From: Jaenimonas drosophilae
Lineage: Eukaryota > Euglenozoa > Kinetoplastea > Trypanosomatida > Trypanosomatidae
DNA length: 64,000 nt
Direction: 5' to 3'
Assembly: GCA_030849065.1 (NCBI GenBank)
Contig: JASAON010001630.1
Span: 61,927-125,926 of the forward strand
Every line of letters begins with the position of its first letter. Position 1 is the first letter of the stretch. Below the pieces are notes generated by a model. That model had not been told where the DNA came from. It did no database searches and worked only from the letters and a program-made list of their open reading frames with translations. Made by a program: the position numbers and the translations under genes. Shown piece after piece: positions 1 to 9,076 of this stretch.

Positions 1-254
1 CCCAGCGCCACCATGGAACCGCAGCAGTAAATCTTGGCATCAGGGGTCCACTTATCCGCCAACCCTTGAAGCTGTTGTTGGGCCATCACAGCGGTGTGAA
101 ACATGTGTTCGGGGCCAACGCGTTTGTTGTTCTCCACCAATATGGCCCGACCCCACGCGGCGTAGTGATCATCATCCACTACTGCCATACGTCCCGCCCC
201 ACTACCGCCGGCAGCACTTGTTACTGCAGCCAACGCAGTGCGAGCCAGCCGCAT
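1..254 (-). CDS. Partial gene cut by the left edge; unrecognised, possibly mitochondrial
   Basis: An open minus-strand frame begins at the ATG at 254-252 and runs off the left edge without a stop (84 codons). The N-terminus is [17 protein letters not shown], rich in Arg, Ala and Ser without acids, as in a mitochondrial presequence. A second in-frame ATG at 188 would give [15 protein letters not shown]. The visible part ends in a hydrophobic strand followed by CCGSMVALG, which loosely resembles the Gly-Ser motif of Pol-beta-type nucleotidyltransferases (TUTases and poly(A) polymerases), but the aspartates needed to support that lie outside the window. The minus strand just upstream is pyrimidine- and GT-rich, consistent with a trans-splice region. 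Its orientation matches every other gene. That it is coding is fairly likely; the function is unknown. Confidence 0.6.
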   Translation of the reverse strand, partial: MRLARTALAAVTSAAGGSGAGRMAVVDDDHYAAWGRAILVENNKRVGPEHMFHTAVMAQQQLQGLADKWTPDAKIYCCGSMVAL

Positions 255-455
255 CCTCTTCACCTACTCCTCCACACAACAACTACAGTATTCAGGCACC
301 TTATAAACACACAAGGAGAAGTGGGGAAAAGAGCAAACATTGTGGGCGTGTGATGATCATGTTGAGTAGTGCAGAAGCCAGTGGGTGCGCGAGGCATGCA
401 TGATCATATCTTTGATGGATGGGATGTGTGTGTGTGTGTGTGGAGAGAGAGACGT

Positions 456-1811
456 TCATGCTCCATCACAGAGCGCTGGAAACTGGCAATCTGCCTTGTG
501 GTGGGCCAATGACCGGCCACGCCGCCACGTGAGGCTCACCCGATCACCGCGGTGGCGCGTAGGGCAGCCATCGTTGAGGTTGTCGGTGTGGCGCTCAGCG
601 ATGCAGTGCGTCCAGGCGTAGCGCGCAGCACCCGTCATGATCACCAGCGAGCGAGGCTCAAGAAGAACGCCGTGCGGGGGTGCCACCTCGGCTGGTGCGT
701 TCCACGGGCAGAACTCCATCACCGTGTAGGAGCCAAGGCTCACAATGAGCACACAGTCCTCAAAGGGGCTATGTGCATCCACGTGCGTGGCAATACCTGT
801 GGTGGTGCTGCCCTCGCCATAATCATAGAAGTTGATGGTGAGCTGGTCGCAGCATTGTGCTTCGGCGAGTGCGGGGTAGCCCTCCATCATGACGTGCGGA
901 TCGTGGTTCTGCAAACGCTCCACCATCCACGTGTAAAAGGAGGGGTTGGGATTCACGTCCTCGCCCACCGCACCAAGCTGATTAACGCCGTAAATGAAGC
1001 GGCGATTAAAGTGTGCCACACGCCGACGTGAGAGGAACTGCACGTTGAGCTCATCACGATGGCCAGCAATCTCATCCCAAATGTGTTGGTGCTCGTCCTC
1101 CGTGATGAAGTTCGCGACGGTGAAGAGGCCAGGAATCTCTTGAACCGCAACGCACGATAATCGTCGGGGATCAGATGCGGGTGGTGATGGGGCTGGTGCG
1201 CTGCCAACACCTGCGCCAAGTACTGGCCGTTGTAGAATGGATTGAAGATGCCCAATCACGCGATCCACGTGGCGGACGGGCAGCAGCATTAAGTGCCGGC
1301 TTGTGCTGGCCGTGGAGGAGCCGCTGTTGAAGAGGTGTTGTTTTGGTGGGAGCGCCATGACGTAAATGTGGCCAGTGAAGCATGGCGCAGCGCTCGCCGA
1401 CGACCTGCGTGTGGTTGAGGCGGAGCTCGTCCCGTCGCTGGCTCGAGGAACAAGATGAAGCGCGACGTTTTCCAAGGATACCTCCGTGAGAGCGTGTGCA
1501 TCGCGCTGAAGTGCGTAGCGCACAATCGCAAATGGAAGCACCGAGCTGAAGTAGATGTGACGCGTGTTGGGCTCCTCGGCTTGAGGGAGGAGGCACTGCT
1601 CCAACAACAACTGCTTGAGCTCGTAGGGGGAGCATCCAGCCACAATGCCGCCGTTCAGCACAACGAAGCCCTCCTCATGAGGCTCATCGCTGCCGTCATC
1701 AATGTAGCTACCCAAGGAGGAGGCCTCCACATTCACGGCAGCAGCAAAGCGGCCGGCCCATGTGCGTGCACGTGCCTTGAGCTTTGCCAACGCCTTGCCG
1801 TTGAGGTCCAT
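456..1811 (-). CDS. ALKBH8: ALKBH8-like RRM + AlkB 2-oxoglutarate/Fe(II) dioxygenase
   Basis: A 451-residue protein. Residues about 48-130 (VVLNGGIVAGCSPYEL...) resemble the N-terminal RRM of ALKBH8, which begins with a similar ANGG strand. Residues about 215-430 are an AlkB jelly-roll dioxygenase: iron ligands HVD at 343-345 and distal His at 402 (in RYAWTH), and the 2-oxoglutarate-binding Arg at about 424 (RVSLTWRRGR). The blocks HVDAHSPFED, VSLGSYTVMEF and RSLVIMTGAARYAWTH match the ALKBH8 subfamily closely. In animals ALKBH8 hydroxylates wobble-uridine modifications of tRNA after its own methyltransferase domain acts; that C-terminal methyltransferase is absent here, so a separate Trm9-type enzyme would be needed. 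Function in this organism is inferred from the family. Confidence 0.85.
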   Translation of the reverse strand: MDLNGKALAKLKARARTWAGRFAAAVNVEASSLGSYIDDGSDEPHEEGFVVLNGGIVAGCSPYELKQLLLEQCLLPQAEEPNTRHIYFSSVLPFAIVRYALQRDAHALTEVSLENVALHLVPRASDGTSSASTTRRSSASAAPCFTGHIYVMALPPKQHLFNSGSSTASTSRHLMLLPVRHVDRVIGHLQSILQRPVLGAGVGSAPAPSPPASDPRRLSCVAVQEIPGLFTVANFITEDEHQHIWDEIAGHRDELNVQFLSRRRVAHFNRRFIYGVNQLGAVGEDVNPNPSFYTWMVERLQNHDPHVMMEGYPALAEAQCCDQLTINFYDYGEGSTTTGIATHVDAHSPFEDCVLIVSLGSYTVMEFCPWNAPAEVAPPHGVLLEPRSLVIMTGAARYAWTHCIAERHTDNLNDGCPTRHRGDRVSLTWRRGRSLAHHKADCQFPALCDGA

Positions 1812-1939
1812 GGAAGATGGGGGAAGGTAAGCCTAAGAATAGAGAAGAGATAAGATGGAGTTGGTGATGAGCACGCAGACTCCAATCTGTGAAGAATCAT
1901 GTCAGTCAGAATGTAGGTGTGTTGGTGTGAAGTAGCGTC

Positions 1940-2254
1940 TCAGTTCTTCAGTTGCTTGGCGCAGGCAGTGCAGAGGCACACTTGGCATCCCGCGCAGTAC
2001 CAAAGCCGCAATTGCGTTCCATCCGCCGATGCGAAGACGGCGTTGCAGGAACACCGCTGGCAGATTATGACGCCCTCAGCCATCACCCTCGGGATGCGTT
2101 GCGCCACCTCATACAGTTGTGCAGCTATCCGGCCTGGTTTCTTGCAGGTTGGGCAGTTGGCCACCGCACGACGCCGGTTTGGCTGCAGTGACTCGCGGTA
2201 GTAGTTGCGTGAGGGCTTGGGGCTGAAGTAGCTCTTCTCTAATGGACCGGGCAT
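1940..2254 (-). CDS. Small Cys-rich, probably zinc-binding protein
   Basis: A 104-residue protein if translation starts at MPGPLEKSYF (ATG at 2254). The frame is open further upstream to 2413, but that part is Phe/Leu/Val-rich and reads like translated leader sequence. The C-terminal two thirds hold paired cysteines: CPTC near residue 35, CQRC near 70, then CAGCQVCLCTAC near 90-101. This is enough for two zinc sites and resembles short RING- or treble-clef-like modules, but no family was recognised. The N-terminal third is basic (RRR near residue 28) and aromatic. It is probably a conserved kinetoplastid protein of unknown role. Confidence 0.6.
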   Translation of the reverse strand: MPGPLEKSYFSPKPSRNYYRESLQPNRRRAVANCPTCKKPGRIAAQLYEVAQRIPRVMAEGVIICQRCSCNAVFASADGTQLRLWYCAGCQVCLCTACAKQLKN

Positions 2255-2447
2255 CGTCAGCAGACCTCCGAGCACAACGTGTGCTGCCAAATACAAATGA
2301 AAATCCAACAAGAACCGTGAAGAGTGTGGGAAGATTGAGCCAAAGTAAGTACACCACACCCACGCCATCGCTACGTCATGGAAGGTTCCCATCACAACAA
2401 TCACAAATGGCACGTTACTCGTGTCTTATTCATCATCATCATCATGC

Positions 2448-4277
2448 CTACTCCCCTTTTGCCGCTGACGTAGCGGGCGCGCATGAATCATCTGCAGAGG
2501 CGGTGGTGTGCTCCCATGGCCTCGATCGCTTCCATCGCGCACGGAAGAAGGCCTCGCACATCGCCTCCTCCTCCGCCACAGATGCTCCAACGTACACCCA
2601 ACCATCAGCCCCACCCTCGGGCATCTCCCGATTCACGGAATCAGCAACCGCTTCCACCGGCGCAGCCTGTTGCGTGTCATCGGCTTCCGCCTCTGCCGCT
2701 GCAGCGCGCCTCCGCTCAACGTTCTTGGCCTCGAGCAGCGCCTTGCTGTTGGGGGCCAAGTGGATGGTGGTGATGCCCCAGTTATGCACCCGCAACAGGC
2801 GCAGAAAGATGGTCATGTCGCTGCACGCCGTCGTGGCCACCTTCTCCAGCGAAATGGGGCGGTACTCCTTCATGGTAGCCAAGTGAGCATCTTCCTTCTC
2901 TGACTGCGGGCGTCGCACCTTCTGCGCGGCATCGCGTGCGGCCAACATGAAGTCCAGTGGCGGCAGCTGATGAACGTCGAGATCCACCACGTCGGCGGCA
3001 ATCACCTCCCACGCAAAGCGCTCTGCCGCCGTAGCCACGGCGCCGCTGCGGGCGTCCTGCAGGGTGCGAAAGCGCTCATTCCGCATCCCCAACACGGTGC
3101 GATCATATCCGTGGTACGTTGATTGTGCCAGATATAGGTAGCCGCCCGGTGCGAGAGGTGTCAGTACGCGGCGCTCTGGTGAGAGTGCCTCCTCCAACAA
3201 GGCCGGACGAGCTCCACGGCACACAGCCAACATGGAGCCAACAACTTTGCGAATCATGTTGAAGAGAAATGAGTTGCCTTCGATCTGCATCATGAGAAAA
3301 GGGAGATGATCCAGCTCCGCGGGCACAGATGGCGGTGCCGTGAAGGAGGCCAGCCCAGGTGGCGCCCCATCCACGGACTTGTTGGCGCTGTACTCCACCA
3401 AACTAGGGCCATGACGAGCAACGGGGAGCATCCACACACGTCCAACAACCTCGCAGCGGTGTATCACCCGAAGTGCCTCGTCCGAGTCAGGATGCACCAC
3501 CTTGGCACCATTGGAGAGCTCACGGGCATCCACGGAGAAGTTGTGAAAGCGGTGTGCGCCAACCACAAAGGTGCGCAGCACATCATTGCAGCGCTCTACG
3601 CTCTGCCTTAGGGCATGGACCCATGGCAGGAGCTGCGGGCCCCAGCTGGCATCACTCTCGGTAAGTGCGATGCCACACCGCCGTGGATCCTCTGCCTCTG
3701 ACGCCCACTGTTGCGAGCGTTGATGCGCCAGAGGCATTAGTGCCTTTGGAAGATCTGGATAGGCCTCCAGCATCGCCGCCCAGGAATCTGCCGGAGGCAT
3801 CAGTGCGTACGCCGGAAGAAGATAGCGATACACTCGCCGGTTGCAGCAGTGCCTCGGAATGAATCCGCCCGTGAGCATGAAGACGGTGGCCACACGCACC
3901 GCGGATGGAAGGGCCTTGTTGAGTTTGGCGTGGATGCCCTCAACCCCGCCAAGTGCCACGCACCGTTCGCGTGGAATGAAGATGGCAATCACATTCCGAA
4001 TTGCATGGACTCCACGATCGGTGCGGCAGGACCGGGAAAAGTGATGGCAGGAGCCGCTTGGTGCTCCGCGCGAGAGGCCCTCAATCATGCCCACATCCAC
4101 CATCGCCTGCAGCAAGATTCCCTCCAGTGTGTGGTGTGTTGGGCTGTGTGTTTGTATCTGCAAACCACGAAATGCGCTCCCCGCATACATCACGTCGAGG
4201 CCAATATGGTCGTGGTCTTTGGGGGCCGCCTGGGTGGCCATGCGACGTTGATGAAAGCCCTTCTTGTTGCCAGCCAT
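2448..4277 (-). CDS. PUS1: TruA/PUS1-type tRNA pseudouridine synthase
   Basis: A 609-residue protein using the ATG at 4277 (MAGNKKGFHQ). The frame stays open to 4553, but that extension is a polypyrimidine-like leader and reaches the neighbouring gene. The catalytic aspartate is D87 in the family signature SCRTDRGVHA. A second family block, NSFLFNMIRKVVGSMLAV, corresponds to the C-terminal TruA/Pus1 motif that shapes the active site. The N-terminal strand YAGSAFRGLQIQ matches the usual YxGxxFxGxQ. Members convert uridine to pseudouridine in tRNA, and in eukaryotes also in other RNAs. Large insertions and a tail of about 90 residues rich in Ala and Glu make it longer than yeast Pus1. The specific target positions cannot be told from sequence. 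Confidence 0.9.
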   Translation of the reverse strand: MAGNKKGFHQRRMATQAAPKDHDHIGLDVMYAGSAFRGLQIQTHSPTHHTLEGILLQAMVDVGMIEGLSRGAPSGSCHHFSRSCRTDRGVHAIRNVIAIFIPRERCVALGGVEGIHAKLNKALPSAVRVATVFMLTGGFIPRHCCNRRVYRYLLPAYALMPPADSWAAMLEAYPDLPKALMPLAHQRSQQWASEAEDPRRCGIALTESDASWGPQLLPWVHALRQSVERCNDVLRTFVVGAHRFHNFSVDARELSNGAKVVHPDSDEALRVIHRCEVVGRVWMLPVARHGPSLVEYSANKSVDGAPPGLASFTAPPSVPAELDHLPFLMMQIEGNSFLFNMIRKVVGSMLAVCRGARPALLEEALSPERRVLTPLAPGGYLYLAQSTYHGYDRTVLGMRNERFRTLQDARSGAVATAAERFAWEVIAADVVDLDVHQLPPLDFMLAARDAAQKVRRPQSEKEDAHLATMKEYRPISLEKVATTACSDMTIFLRLLRVHNWGITTIHLAPNSKALLEAKNVERRRAAAAEAEADDTQQAAPVEAVADSVNREMPEGGADGWVYVGASVAEEEAMCEAFFRARWKRSRPWEHTTASADDSCAPATSAAKGE

Positions 4278-4545
4278 TTTTTGCTGCACAAGTGAATGAG
4301 GTGAAGGGCTACGCAACACACATACGCAAACAAGAACAGCAACAACAATAGCATCAGTCAAGGTGAGCACAGCATCATCTGCACGAGGTTGGAACACCAA
4401 ACACAGCTGGAGGAGGTTTGCAGCAACAGTTGGGTTATGAGCAACAAAAATGAGCAGCAAAAGGAAATAGTTCTCCCTTCTGCTGCGATGTGTGTGGGCG
4501 TATGTATGTCTGTGTGTGGCGATGATATTGATGATGGCCAACAGC

Positions 4546-5397
4546 TTACGCACTCACCGTACGTGAACGCTCCACCTGAGCTAAAATGGAGCTTATAACC
4601 TCCTTCACGGCTGCAACGGTTTGCGTCTCATCTCCATCTTTCGCCGCAAAGGGCTCGCCGCGATCCTCCGCCACACAAAGAAGCGGGTCCAGCGGAATGC
4701 GGCCAAGAAATGGCACTTCATACTGTGCTGCCAGCTCCTCCCCTCCACCACGTGAGAAGACGTCGGTGCAATGCGCACAATGAGGGCACACGAAGCCTGA
4801 CATGTTCTCCACAATGCCGAGGCAGCGGAGCTCCAACTTGGCACAGAAGGAGAGCTCCTTCTGCACATCATCGGTTGCAACACGCTGTGGTGTTGTCACA
4901 ATGACGGCGCCAGCAGGGTTAAACGGCTTCAACACCTCGCACAAGGTGAGATGCTCGTCGCTCGTACCTGGCGGTGTATCAATGATTAGGTAGTCCAAGG
5001 GCCCCCAACGTACTTCAGTGAGGAACTGCTTGATCATCGCATCCTTCTTGGGTCCACGCCACACCACCGCATCATTGAGGCTCGAGAGGAGAAATGCAAT
5101 AGACATGATCTTTACGTCTTTCGTTGCACGCTGTGCGGCATCCGTGAAGATGCTCACGGGCTGCCAGCCCTCACCATCGCTGATGATGTCGCGGCCCTCT
5201 ACGCCGCAAATTTTAGGAATACTGGGGCCGCAGATATCCACGTCCAGCAAGCCAACCTGTGCGTGATGTTGATGAGCCAAGGCCATGGCCAACTGTGCTG
5301 CTACGGTGGATTTCCCCACACCTCCTTTGCCACTGAGAACAAGGATGATGTTCTTCACCTGCTCCAAGGACGGCATCTCAACGTCTGATAGCTCCAA
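4546..5397 (-). CDS. NUBP2: Cfd1/NUBP2-type cytosolic Fe-S scaffold P-loop ATPase
   Basis: A 283-residue Mrp/NBP35-family ATPase. The deviant Walker [10 protein letters not shown], is at residues 23-31, the [14 protein letters not shown] block at 49-62, and the switch [12 protein letters not shown] at 138-149. The C-terminal cysteines CPHC (204-207) plus C210 lie within [15 protein letters not shown] and are followed by SRGGGEELA. CPxC bridges a [4Fe-4S] cluster in the Cfd1-Nbp35 heterotetramer, which assembles Fe-S clusters for cytosolic and nuclear proteins. The absence of the N-terminal four-cysteine ferredoxin-like motif separates it from Nbp35/NUBP1. Length is typical for NUBP2. The start at 5397 has no better alternative. 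Confidence 0.93.
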   Translation of the reverse strand: MELSDVEMPSLEQVKNIILVLSGKGGVGKSTVAAQLAMALAHQHHAQVGLLDVDICGPSIPKICGVEGRDIISDGEGWQPVSIFTDAAQRATKDVKIMSIAFLLSSLNDAVVWRGPKKDAMIKQFLTEVRWGPLDYLIIDTPPGTSDEHLTLCEVLKPFNPAGAVIVTTPQRVATDDVQKELSFCAKLELRCLGIVENMSGFVCPHCAHCTDVFSRGGGEELAAQYEVPFLGRIPLDPLLCVAEDRGEPFAAKDGDETQTVAAVKEVISSILAQVERSRTVSA

Positions 5398-5577
5398 GTG
5401 TGTGTGTGTGTAGGTGTGTAGGTGCTGCCCATCAAAAAAAAAGTTGCGGTAAAACAGAATTGGAGGTCAGACGCATCTCATTGCACGGAAAGCAAGTTGG
5501 CAGTATTTGGATTAATTCGTGCATTGTTGCACCAGCGCAAGACAGCACCTGTTGTGATGATGATGCCAGAGAAGTAG

Positions 5578-6276
5578 TTAGTTATCCGCCTTCTGGCCCT
5601 CCGTCTCTGCCACTTCTTGGATGGCCCTCCACACCTCGCGGATTTGTTGGCCAGCGGTTGAGAGTTGCGTGAGATCAATCACGAAGTGACGAACCTCCTC
5701 CCCATCAACGGACTCTGCGGCCGCACGCAAGCGGAGTAGCTCAACATCTCTACGAGTCTTGTCTCGCACACGCTCCTGAACCTCATGGATGCTGCTGCAG
5801 CCACCAAGCATCATCGCCACAACCACTGTAATGGCGCACCCAATGAGAGCGTAGATGGTTCCCCACATCAACGCTCGATATGCCAGCAACACGTGCTGAC
5901 GCGCCTGCTCTGGATCGGTGGCAAGTATCTCCTCCTCCTCCACATCCAGTGGGCCGTTCATGCCCACCTCATCGTTGCACGGTTCTAATGGAGCCTTCGC
6001 TGAGGTGGACGAAGGCCCAGTGACGTACTTCTGCTCCAGCTCTCTGGCAGATGGTAGTTGTTGATGAAGTTCCTTCGTGGTAGGAATGGCGCTACTCACT
6101 TCAGCTGCGGAAGGAACGTTGTGCTCGTTCACCTCCGCATCGCGCAAATGAAACTTAGTCCGCGTGGAGAAGCCGCCGCCGGAGGCCAGACGCCGCGGCA
6201 TGCGCAGGCAGCGGCCCCAACCAACATGCGGATGTTGTCCGAAGCGACGGATGAGTGGTATGATCGTCATCATCAA
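5578..6276 (-). CDS. TMEM242-like mitochondrial membrane protein
   Basis: A 232-residue protein with a basic, acid-free N-terminus (residues 1-40, several Arg and His) that fits a mitochondrial presequence. It has one strong membrane segment at about 136-158 and a charged, probably helical tail. The block AYRALMWGTIYALIGCAITVVV, followed by LGG and a short polar helix, resembles the second membrane segment of TMEM242, whose pattern is RALGWGxxYAxxG...LG. In mammals TMEM242 helps insert subunit c into ATP synthase and assists complex I assembly. The first TMEM242 membrane segment is not evident. The match is by eye over about 45 residues, so the family call is moderate; mitochondrial inner-membrane location is inferred. 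Confidence 0.5.
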   Translation of the reverse strand: MMMTIIPLIRRFGQHPHVGWGRCLRMPRRLASGGGFSTRTKFHLRDAEVNEHNVPSAAEVSSAIPTTKELHQQLPSARELEQKYVTGPSSTSAKAPLEPCNDEVGMNGPLDVEEEEILATDPEQARQHVLLAYRALMWGTIYALIGCAITVVVAMMLGGCSSIHEVQERVRDKTRRDVELLRLRAAAESVDGEEVRHFVIDLTQLSTAGQQIREVWRAIQEVAETEGQKADN

Positions 6277-6538
6277 TCAGCGCACCCGTGATAGATGTAG
6301 GCTGCGTCCATGCACGTACACGGAGAGAGAAGAAGTGAAACGGGAAAAGAAACGTGCGTAGATGGCCAAAGGGTATGCAGTGGAGCATCATTCTGTGCAG
6401 GTGCAGCAGGCCAATAAACTCAGTGGGTCTTTTCAGATCAACGACGAAGTTTGGCCACATCACACAATGAGCAAGAGCAGATCTGCCATCAACATAGGCA
6501 GCATCAAGACACTCCCTCGTTGGCTTACACCAACAAGG

Positions 6539-7834
6539 TCAAGCAGCGTGAGGGTCATTCTCCCAATCCACCAAACACTGAGCGTAGAGTTTGGCCCCCT
6601 CCTCATTCATGAAGGTGCAGCTATCAAAGAGCTTGCGGCCTGGAACGTTGTTCTCTGCATCTGCCACGGCTGCAAAGCACTCCCGGTAGGGCAGAATCCT
6701 GGAGTACTCCGACGGGCTCGTGAGGTGCCCATCCCGCGCCACCTTCCTCCATTCGTAGCTCACGGCATACGAACTCATGAAATGTGTTGCCCACTCACGG
6801 CAGTTATCGCTGCAAGCACTCATCTTCTGTTGTGGTGGGTTCCCGCAGTACTTCTCACGCATGTCCCCCGCCACCTGTTGGGTTGGGGGGATGGAGATGA
6901 CTGTTGTTGCCATGTTGGAGGTCCACGACGTGTTGAAGTTAATGAAGGTGTGCGCTGGAAAGAGAAGAGGAGCCCCTACAAACCAAACGGCATTGAGGTG
7001 GGCTCGGAGCGTCCGAAGGGCAGAAATGTGGCGAGCGACGGAGGTGCGAACGTGAGCGTGCGCGAGCACTAATTGCTCCACCGAGCTCCCTCCATCAATG
7101 TCATGGAAGGTCATCCATGGCTTCACTTGCGACCCAGGGTTGATGATCACCATCAAGACGAGGCCCGCTGCATTGCATACATGTGCTGACTTGCCGTACT
7201 CACGGCTCAAGCGTTGAAGCGCCGCGCGAAGACCCGGAAAGAGGCTGTGAAAACCGCCAAGACTGCCGCTGAGTGGCAGTTGTTGGCGTAACTCCTGCAA
7301 GCCTACACTCACCGTCTCACTACGAGCGGTGCTGCCTGCCTGTGTGCTCGTCAGCCCAAGATCCACCACATCGTGAGAGAGCAACACGCTTTGATTGGCT
7401 CGGCCAGGTAACACCACCGCAGCCATGTCAGGGTCCTTCACGAGATCCTGCAGCGCCGAGGTGTTGAGGAGTGCAGCAAAGGGTGATGAATCATGAGAAG
7501 CAGCCCACTTGCGGCTGAGCTCTTCTACAACGGCAGGCCCCAACGGAGTTGTCCCTACCCCGCCACGCACCTCAATGACGTGAAGAAGAAGGGTGGCGCT
7601 TCCGTGAGCGTGAGTGCGGCAGCTCTCATCCATGCTAACGTGTGCCAAATTATCCACGCTGTCACCGCAGTCGGAGGAGGCACCGCACAAGCCGATGCTT
7701 CCCCACCCAACGCACCACGTGGATGTGTTGCCACGGCTACACTTGAGAGTATCGGCAAAGTAGCACAACATGAAGGTCATCGTCATCAGCACGATGGCCG
7801 CCTTAGCAGTAAGTCGGCGAGGCTCAGGTATCAT
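6539..7834 (-). CDS. Type II membrane glycoprotein of unknown function
   Basis: The ATG at 7834 (MIPEPRRLTAK) gives 431 residues with a short basic tail, then a hydrophobic anchor at about 10-28, then a long extracytoplasmic region. The frame is open to 8065, but a strong polypyrimidine tract and AG at 7978-8010 would splice off that part, so 7834 is preferred. The presumed luminal part has several N-glycosylation sequons (NTS, NTS, NQS, NTS) and paired cysteines, notably near the C-terminus (KYCGNPPQQKMSACSDNCREW). The topology resembles a Golgi type II enzyme or a surface protein, but no catalytic motif was recognised. The leader contains a two-codon upstream reading frame (ATG CAA TAG). 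Confidence 0.6.
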   Translation of the reverse strand: MIPEPRRLTAKAAIVLMTMTFMLCYFADTLKCSRGNTSTWCVGWGSIGLCGASSDCGDSVDNLAHVSMDESCRTHAHGSATLLLHVIEVRGGVGTTPLGPAVVEELSRKWAASHDSSPFAALLNTSALQDLVKDPDMAAVVLPGRANQSVLLSHDVVDLGLTSTQAGSTARSETVSVGLQELRQQLPLSGSLGGFHSLFPGLRAALQRLSREYGKSAHVCNAAGLVLMVIINPGSQVKPWMTFHDIDGGSSVEQLVLAHAHVRTSVARHISALRTLRAHLNAVWFVGAPLLFPAHTFINFNTSWTSNMATTVISIPPTQQVAGDMREKYCGNPPQQKMSACSDNCREWATHFMSSYAVSYEWRKVARDGHLTSPSEYSRILPYRECFAAVADAENNVPGRKLFDSCTFMNEEGAKLYAQCLVDWENDPHAA

Positions 7835-8515
7835 GGCCTTCGTCTCTGCAACACAATGGTCGTGGCACACGTGTGGCCCCAAAAGAAATATACAGCAGTG
7901 CTCTGCAATGGCACTATTGCATCCGCCGTCACACTCGCAGCCTCCGTGCGAGGATGATCCAGTACCTGCAGCTACAGCTACGCGCCAAGAAAGAGAGAAG
8001 AAGAAGGAACCGCACATCACTAGAGCCACAAAAGCAATCTCTACGTTTTTTTCACCGGTAGTCACGGAACACCCGGCTGAGTGCCATCAGCTCCTACGCC
8101 AACAACATTAGCTTCTAGTCACTAAGCACACGGGCATTCATCGACGGCAACGCAGCGATCGGTGGAGATGCCGCCGCCGCCGCCACGTGAGTCTGCCGCT
8201 GGCCAGACCCCGCCTTCCTACAAACAAAAAGAAACATTAACCACCATGATGTGGGGTGCCCTCGTGATGTGCTCTCGCTCTCTCTCTCTCTTTCCGCCCA
8301 CGCTACCTTTATCCACCAACTTGTATTGGAGCCACTCACTACACCAACCATTATGCGTGTGTAGATGACATGCGTGAATATGCAACAACAGGATGTTATT
8401 GCTGAGAGAGAAAGAGAGAGGTGCGCCACGATAAGACACGCCTTACTATGCAGCCAACGTACCACAGCACGCGGCTCCACAATCTTCATGGATTGAAGCC
8501 ACTCACTCACGCACT
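7835..8515. other. 681-base intergenic region
   Basis: It holds the 5' leader of the membrane-protein gene to the left, including a splice acceptor at 7978-8010, and the 3' untranslated region of the subunit c gene to the right. A CT-rich simple repeat lies at about 8274-8293. Short open frames here have skewed, low-complexity products and no family resemblance, so no gene is called. Confidence 0.6.
7978..8010 (-). promoter_or_regulatory. Probable trans-splice acceptor (polypyrimidine tract + AG)
   Basis: On the minus strand a 20-25 base pyrimidine tract (complement of 7986-8010) is followed by the first AG at 7979-7978. It lies about 145 bases before the ATG at 7834 and downstream of the longer alternative ATG at 8065, so it decides the start of the gene at 6539-7834. 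Spliced-leader addition at such sites is established for kinetoplastids; this site itself is inferred. Confidence 0.5.
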
Positions 8516-8836
8516 CTAAGAGAAGAGCATGAGGAAGGCAAGCATCAGAGCGAAGAGCCCAATGGCCTCAGTCAGGGCGAAGCCCAGAATGGCGTAGTTG
8601 AAGAGCATCTTGGTGAGGTTGGGCTGACGAGCGCAGGCAAGAAGAAGGGAGCCAAAGATGGTACCAATACCCATACCCACACCAGCGAGGGCGATGGCGG
8701 CGAGGCCGGTGCCAACGTAGTGAAGACCCTGCACGGAGATGGCCACGGTGGAAGCCTGACGAGGGCAGGCAACGAGGGCGGAGGTCGCCACGGCCGCACG
8801 GCGGGCGATGGGCTGAGTAAGAGCACGGCGCATCAT
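8516..8836 (-). CDS. ATP9: Mitochondrial ATP synthase F0 subunit c
   Basis: A 106-residue precursor starting at the double ATG at 8836. Residues 1-29 are an Arg/Ala-rich mitochondrial presequence ending near CPRQAS. The mature part has two membrane helices: Gly-rich helix 1 at about 40-67 ([21 protein letters not shown]), a polar loop ARQPNL at 69-74, and helix 2 at about 77-104. The proton-carrying carboxylate is E90 in ALTEAIGLF. Subunit c forms the rotor ring of F1Fo ATP synthase in the inner membrane. An acceptor AG sits about 40 bases upstream, supporting this start over the longer open frame to 8959. Trypanosomes carry several isoform genes with different presequences; only one is present here. 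Confidence 0.95.
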   Translation of the reverse strand: MMRRALTQPIARRAAVATSALVACPRQASTVAISVQGLHYVGTGLAAIALAGVGMGIGTIFGSLLLACARQPNLTKMLFNYAILGFALTEAIGLFALMLAFLMLFS

Positions 8837-8873
8837 GATGAAGAGTGTAGAGGGTAGAGCTTGCGAAGAAGAA

Positions 8874-8911
8874 CTGCAACAAAGCAAGTACAAAAGGAAC
8901 AGGAAGATGGT
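8874..8911 (-). promoter_or_regulatory. Probable trans-splice acceptor for subunit c
   Basis: The minus strand carries a pyrimidine-rich tract ending in TTGCAG, with AG at 8875-8874. It leaves a leader of about 37 bases before the ATG at 8836. The site is predicted from its pattern only. Confidence 0.5.
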
Positions 8912-9007
8912 GATGTATCGATGATTGATAATAAATGACGGCACAACCACTCTCCACACTGGCTACTCCATCACTGACCTTGTAGCAGTCATATCATGTG
9001 TGAATGT

Positions 9008-9034
9008 GTTGTTGTTGTTGTTGTTGTTGTTGTT
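9008..9034 (+). repeat. (GTT)9 microsatellite
   Basis: Nine uninterrupted GTT units on the plus strand, that is (AAC)9 in the sense of transcription. It lies between the importin gene stop and the subunit c leader, so it would sit in a 3' untranslated or intergenic region. Confidence 0.95.
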
Positions 9035-9076
9035 TGGAGCTTGACTCCACATTAGCTGGGCATCTTCATTCTCTGC

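Noticed and set aside
385..1031. Plus-strand open frames opposite the AlkB gene, and many others opposite real genes across the window
   Set aside because: They mirror the coding strand of conserved genes and encode no recognisable domains; no plus-strand gene in the window is supported.
8115..8510. 131-codon minus-strand open frame between the unknown membrane protein and subunit c
   Set aside because: It passes through a simple repeat (ERERESES stretch) and has no recognisable domain; it most likely lies in the subunit c 3' untranslated region.
8837..8959. Longer N-terminus for ATP synthase subunit c
   Set aside because: It contains the polypyrimidine tract and acceptor AG, and the double ATG at 8836 begins a typical presequence.
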